The notes under the pieces were generated by a model. It saw nothing but the letters and a program-made list of their open reading frames with translations, made no database searches and was not told where the DNA came from. A DNA stretch of 8,266 bases from an archaeon. Lineage in GTDB: Archaea; Hydrothermarchaeota; Hydrothermarchaeia; JALTZZ01; JALUTC01. The translations under genes were made by a program, and so were the position numbers. The DNA is taken from the NCBI GenBank assembly GCA_027051265.1, contig JALTZH010000244.1:1-8266 (forward strand), in the 5' to 3' direction. Numbering within the stretch: position 1 is the first letter of the stretch; the number at the start of each line of letters is the position of its first letter. This document shows, in pieces, positions 5,638 to 8,266 of this stretch.

Positions 5638-5643
5638 GGGGTG
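5638..5643 (+). promoter_or_regulatory. Ribosome binding site of the histone gene
   Basis: GGGGTG lies 4 bases before the histone ATG at 5648 and can pair with the CACC of the archaeal 16S rRNA 3' end. It stands out because the other first-in-line genes here lack such a site. It supports ATG 5648 over the out-of-frame ATG at 5628 and GTG at 5641. Confidence 0.5.
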
Positions 5644-5647
5644 TATT

Positions 5648-5863
5648 ATGGGAGAAATCTCGATATCTGCAGCTGATAGGATTATTAGAAAAGCAACTGG
5701 AATGAGAGTTAGTGAATCTGCGGCAAAAGCATTGGTGGAAATTCTCGAAGAAATAGGTACAAACATCGCCGAAAAAGCTGGTAAACTTGCTAAGCATGCA
5801 AGAAGAAAAACTGTAAGAGCTGAAGATATAAAGTTTGCTTATGAAGAATTGTATAGAAAATGA
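5648..5863 (+). CDS. Archaeal histone (HMf family)
   Basis: A 71-residue histone-fold protein that wraps DNA as dimers and larger stacks. Alpha 1 is SAADRIIRKAT (about 7-17), loop 1 contains GMRVS with the DNA-binding arginine, the long alpha 2 runs over about 22-49, and loop 2 to alpha 3 has the hallmark RRKTVRAEDI (52-61). Length is within the usual 66-72 and there is no tail extension, so it is a minimal HMf-type protein. It has a Shine-Dalgarno site and a likely promoter of its own. Its stop codon overlaps the ATG of the downstream helicase in ATGA, so helicase translation is probably coupled to histone translation. Arginine codons are almost all AGA/AGG. Confidence 0.97.
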   Translation: MGEISISAADRIIRKATGMRVSESAAKALVEILEEIGTNIAEKAGKLAKHARRKTVRAEDIKFAYEELYRK

Positions 5864-8202
5864 AATGCCCTCTCTGTAATAGTGAACTTCTGATAATAAA
5901 ATACGATGAAAGATATGCAGTTCTATGTTTTAGATGTAAGATTAAGGAATCAATTCTTGCAAAATCTGATCAAGAAGCATATGAAAGATTTATTAATATT
6001 ATAAATAATAAAATAAAAAGAATTCCAGACGAACTGAAAGGATTATTCAACGAAATAATCTTCATAAAGGATATTAAACAGGATTCAATTCCTTTTGGTA
6101 AAAGAGTTGAAGATCTGAATATTGATGAAAGATTAAAAGCAGCGTTAAAAATACTTGGAATTGATAGACTTTACAAATTTCAAGAAGAAGCTCTTAAAAA
6201 AATTTTAGAAGGAAGAAACGTCGTCATCGTCGCTCCTCCAGCAAGTGGTAAAACCGAAGCATTTTTAATACCAATTTTAAACAAGATTCTAAACATGAAC
6301 AAAAGAGGTGTTAAAGCGTTACTTGTATATCCAACTAAAGCGTTGGCAAGAGATCAGTTGAGAAAGTTTAAAAACTATGAGAGAATTTTAGGTATAAGAT
6401 TTGAAGTGTTTGATGGTGATACAAGTATAGAAGATAGAGAAAGAATATTCAACAACCCACCGGATGTTTTGATAACAAATCCAGACATGCTACATTATCA
6501 TCTCAATACAAGATATAGATTCTTATTTACACGAATCGATTTTTTAGTTTTGGATGAAATTCACGAATATAAAGGGGTTCTTGGTACAAATGTATATTTT
6601 ATTATAAGAAGATTAAAAAGGTTTAAAAAGTTTCAAATAATTGGTTCAAGTGCTACTATAAAGAATCCCAAAGAATTTGCATCCCAACTTTTCGGTGAAG
6701 ATGTAGAACTAGTTAAAGAAGAGTTTGGAAAAAGAAAAATGAAGATATTAATGTTATATCCGAGAAAAAATTCCTATTCACTTGTTCTTAGGTTGTTGAA
6801 GATGTTTCACAACAGAAAAGTTTTGGTTTTTGCAAACTCGCATAGAGTTGCTGAGCTATTAACACTGATTGCAAAAAAATCCGGATTAAACGTTGATATA
6901 CATAGAGCTGGTTTAAGTAAAGAACATAGGATAAACGTTGAAGCTTCGTTTAGAAATGGATCCTTGAAGCATGTGATTTCAACACCGACATTGGAACTGG
7001 GTATAGATATAGGAGATGTCGATATCGTTATAAGCTATATAATAAACTATACCAGACTTCTTCAAAGGTTTGGAAGAGCTGGAAGGAAAGGACAGTTGAG
7101 TTATGGTATTATTATACTCAAGGAAGATGATACCATATCAAATTATTATAGGAACTATCCGGAAGATTTCTTTTCAGATATAGAACCTATATACCTAGAG
7201 ATAAAAAATGAAGATGTTGCATATTTCCAAATACTTGCTGCAAGTCTGGATAAATATATAAGAGAAGAAGAGTTCGATGATTTCAAATATATACTTGAGA
7301 AGCTTGTAAAAGAAAAGCTACTGAAAAAGGTTGGAAAGTATTATGTACCGGATGAAAAAAGGGTTAAGAGTATCGTTAGAAAATATAGTATAAGAAATGT
7401 TGGTGATAATGTTTTGATAAAGTATAACAACAGAATTATTGGTGAGAGAAATTTACCAATAGCTTTAAGAGAATTATATCCTAATGCAATATACATACAT
7501 GGAGGTCAGATATTTAGAGTGAAAAGGTTCAATCTTAAAGAAGCGGAATTAGAAAAATATTATCGTGACAACATTAAAACGGAACCTTTGAGATATTCTA
7601 TTCCTGAAATTATAGAAAGAATAGAAAGTAAAAAAGTTTTTGGTATGGAAGTTTCGTATTGTAAGTTGATGATAAATGAAATCGTATACGGATACGTTGA
7701 AAAGGAAGTGTTTTCCAACAAAACGATATCAAAAGAAATTTACGATGATGAGATAAGTTACAGCTATGTAACAAGAGGATTTGTATTCAAAGCTCCAAAG
7801 CTTGAAGAATATGATGAGGAAAAGGTTTCAGGAAGTTATCATGCTTTGGAACATGTGTTGATAGAATCGTCTGATATGCTTACAGGAAGTAGTAATAGTG
7901 AGATTGGAGGTATTGCGATGAGTAATGGGTTTATATTCATTCATGATGCATGTAAAGGTGGCAACGGAGTATCAAAACTTCTTTATGAAAGATTGGAAGA
8001 TGCATTGATTCGATCGCTTAAAATACTTGAAGGATGCGATTGTAAAAGAGATGATGGATGTCCAAGATGCACGTATTCCTATAATTGTGGAAACAACAAC
8101 AGACCATTATATAAAGTTGGTGCTATTGAGTTAATCAAGAGAATAATCTCAGGTTATGTAACAAGAGTTGAAGAATTATCTTTAGGAAAATATTACGTTT
8201 AG
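5860..8202 (+). CDS. SF2 DEAD/DEAH-box helicase, MrfA/Hrq1 type with C-terminal DUF1998 (MZB) zinc domain
   Basis: A 780-residue superfamily 2 helicase of the group containing bacterial MrfA and eukaryotic Hrq1, 3'-5' DNA helicases linked to repair of crosslinks and other damage. In order: an N-terminal zinc ribbon with C3, C6, C23 and C26; a Q-motif-like FQEEAL (107-112); Walker A APPASGKT (125-132); motif Ia YPTKALARDQ (157-166); TNPDML (206-211); DEIH (232-235); SSAT (263-266); a second RecA domain with VFANSHRVAELL, STPTLELGIDIG and the arginine-finger motif QRFGRAGRKG (402-411). Near the C terminus HALEHVL and GGNGVS lead into a cysteine cluster, C726, C728, C734, C737 and C743, matching the DUF1998/MZB domain. 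The N-terminal ribbon is not something I associate with MrfA or Hrq1. The ATG overlaps the histone stop in ATGA and the ribbon begins at residue 3, so the start is secure. Which damage it acts on in this archaeon is inference. Confidence 0.92.
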   Translation: MKCPLCNSELLIIKYDERYAVLCFRCKIKESILAKSDQEAYERFINIINNKIKRIPDELKGLFNEIIFIKDIKQDSIPFGKRVEDLNIDERLKAALKILGIDRLYKFQEEALKKILEGRNVVIVAPPASGKTEAFLIPILNKILNMNKRGVKALLVYPTKALARDQLRKFKNYERILGIRFEVFDGDTSIEDRERIFNNPPDVLITNPDMLHYHLNTRYRFLFTRIDFLVLDEIHEYKGVLGTNVYFIIRRLKRFKKFQIIGSSATIKNPKEFASQLFGEDVELVKEEFGKRKMKILMLYPRKNSYSLVLRLLKMFHNRKVLVFANSHRVAELLTLIAKKSGLNVDIHRAGLSKEHRINVEASFRNGSLKHVISTPTLELGIDIGDVDIVISYIINYTRLLQRFGRAGRKGQLSYGIIILKEDDTISNYYRNYPEDFFSDIEPIYLEIKNEDVAYFQILAASLDKYIREEEFDDFKYILEKLVKEKLLKKVGKYYVPDEKRVKSIVRKYSIRNVGDNVLIKYNNRIIGERNLPIALRELYPNAIYIHGGQIFRVKRFNLKEAELEKYYRDNIKTEPLRYSIPEIIERIESKKVFGMEVSYCKLMINEIVYGYVEKEVFSNKTISKEIYDDEISYSYVTRGFVFKAPKLEEYDEEKVSGSYHALEHVLIESSDMLTGSSNSEIGGIAMSNGFIFIHDACKGGNGVSKLLYERLEDALIRSLKILEGCDCKRDDGCPRCTYSYNCGNNNRPLYKVGAIELIKRIISGYVTRVEELSLGKYYV

Positions 8203-8221
8203 AATTAACATTTGCATCTCA

Positions 8222-8256
8222 ACTTCTTATACTTACAGAAGTATCTAAAGTTTTTT
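8222..8256 (+). terminator. Hairpin plus T-run after the histone-helicase unit
   Basis: ACTTCT (8222-8227) and AGAAGT (8237-8242) form a 6-base stem with a 9-base loop, followed by a T6 run (8251-8256), twenty bases after the helicase stop codon. The T-run is the part most likely to stop archaeal RNA polymerase. The order resembles an intrinsic terminator, though the stem is short. Confidence 0.5.
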
Positions 8257-8266
8257 AACCAATTTG

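Noticed and set aside
5521-5797. Leftward open frames of 61 and 81 codons.
   Set aside because: They are antisense to the histone gene and its promoter; the histone is unmistakable and the antisense products look like low-complexity shadows.
8176-8202. Helicase C terminus LGKYYV resembles the ABCE1 C terminus LGEYYYV.
   Set aside because: The GEYYY ending is normal for ABCE1, and a five-residue likeness in a Tyr/Lys-rich proteome is easily chance.

Overview
The window comes from an AT-rich archaeon. It carries an HMf-type archaeal histone, an ABCE1/RLI ribosome-recycling ATPase, a ferredoxin-linked 2-oxoacid oxidoreductase gamma subunit, a C/D box rRNA-methylation guide RNA, and TATA-like boxes close to start codons (leaderless style). 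The combination of histone, C/D sRNA and KorC is compatible with many archaeal lineages, often thermophilic. I cannot assign a phylum from this sequence alone.

Layout. Positions 1-317 are mostly non-coding, with possible TATA boxes and one doubtful 35-codon frame. Positions 318-1358 (-) encode an archaeal-type AAA+/STAND ATPase with its own upstream region; its codon use differs from the rest. Positions 4808 down to 1449 (-) form a compact block: a C/D box sRNA (about 4757-4810), then ABCE1 (2988-4736), a 294-residue protein (2107-2991) and a 225-residue protein (1449-2126). The three coding regions overlap by 4 and 20 bases, so they are probably one translationally coupled operon. Positions 4957-5502 (+) encode KorC, divergent from ABCE1. 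Positions 5648-8202 (+) hold a histone overlapping by 4 bases with a 780-residue SF2 helicase of the MrfA/Hrq1 (DUF1998) type, followed by a hairpin plus T-run.

The most interesting part is the pair of genes behind ABCE1. By eye, the 225-residue protein has the layout of a reduced Csm4 (Cas5-group RAMP): an SDT-x-YGS segment near the N terminus and a YGKAFF segment at the C terminus. The 294-residue protein has the layout of a miniature Cas10: palm-like half, CxxC-x9-CxxC zinc finger, second palm-like half. It lacks the HD domain, GGDD motif and C-terminal domain. No Cas7, Cas11, Cas6, adaptation gene or CRISPR array is in the window. If the reading is right, this is a Cas10-Csm4-like heterodimer detached from CRISPR immunity and wired to ribosome recycling. 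This is inference from motif and fold pattern, not a database result.

The C/D sRNA supports a ribosome theme for the block: its D guide has a 10-base match to a conserved segment of domain IV of 23S rRNA. The rightward histone-helicase pair suggests a chromatin/DNA-repair transcription unit.
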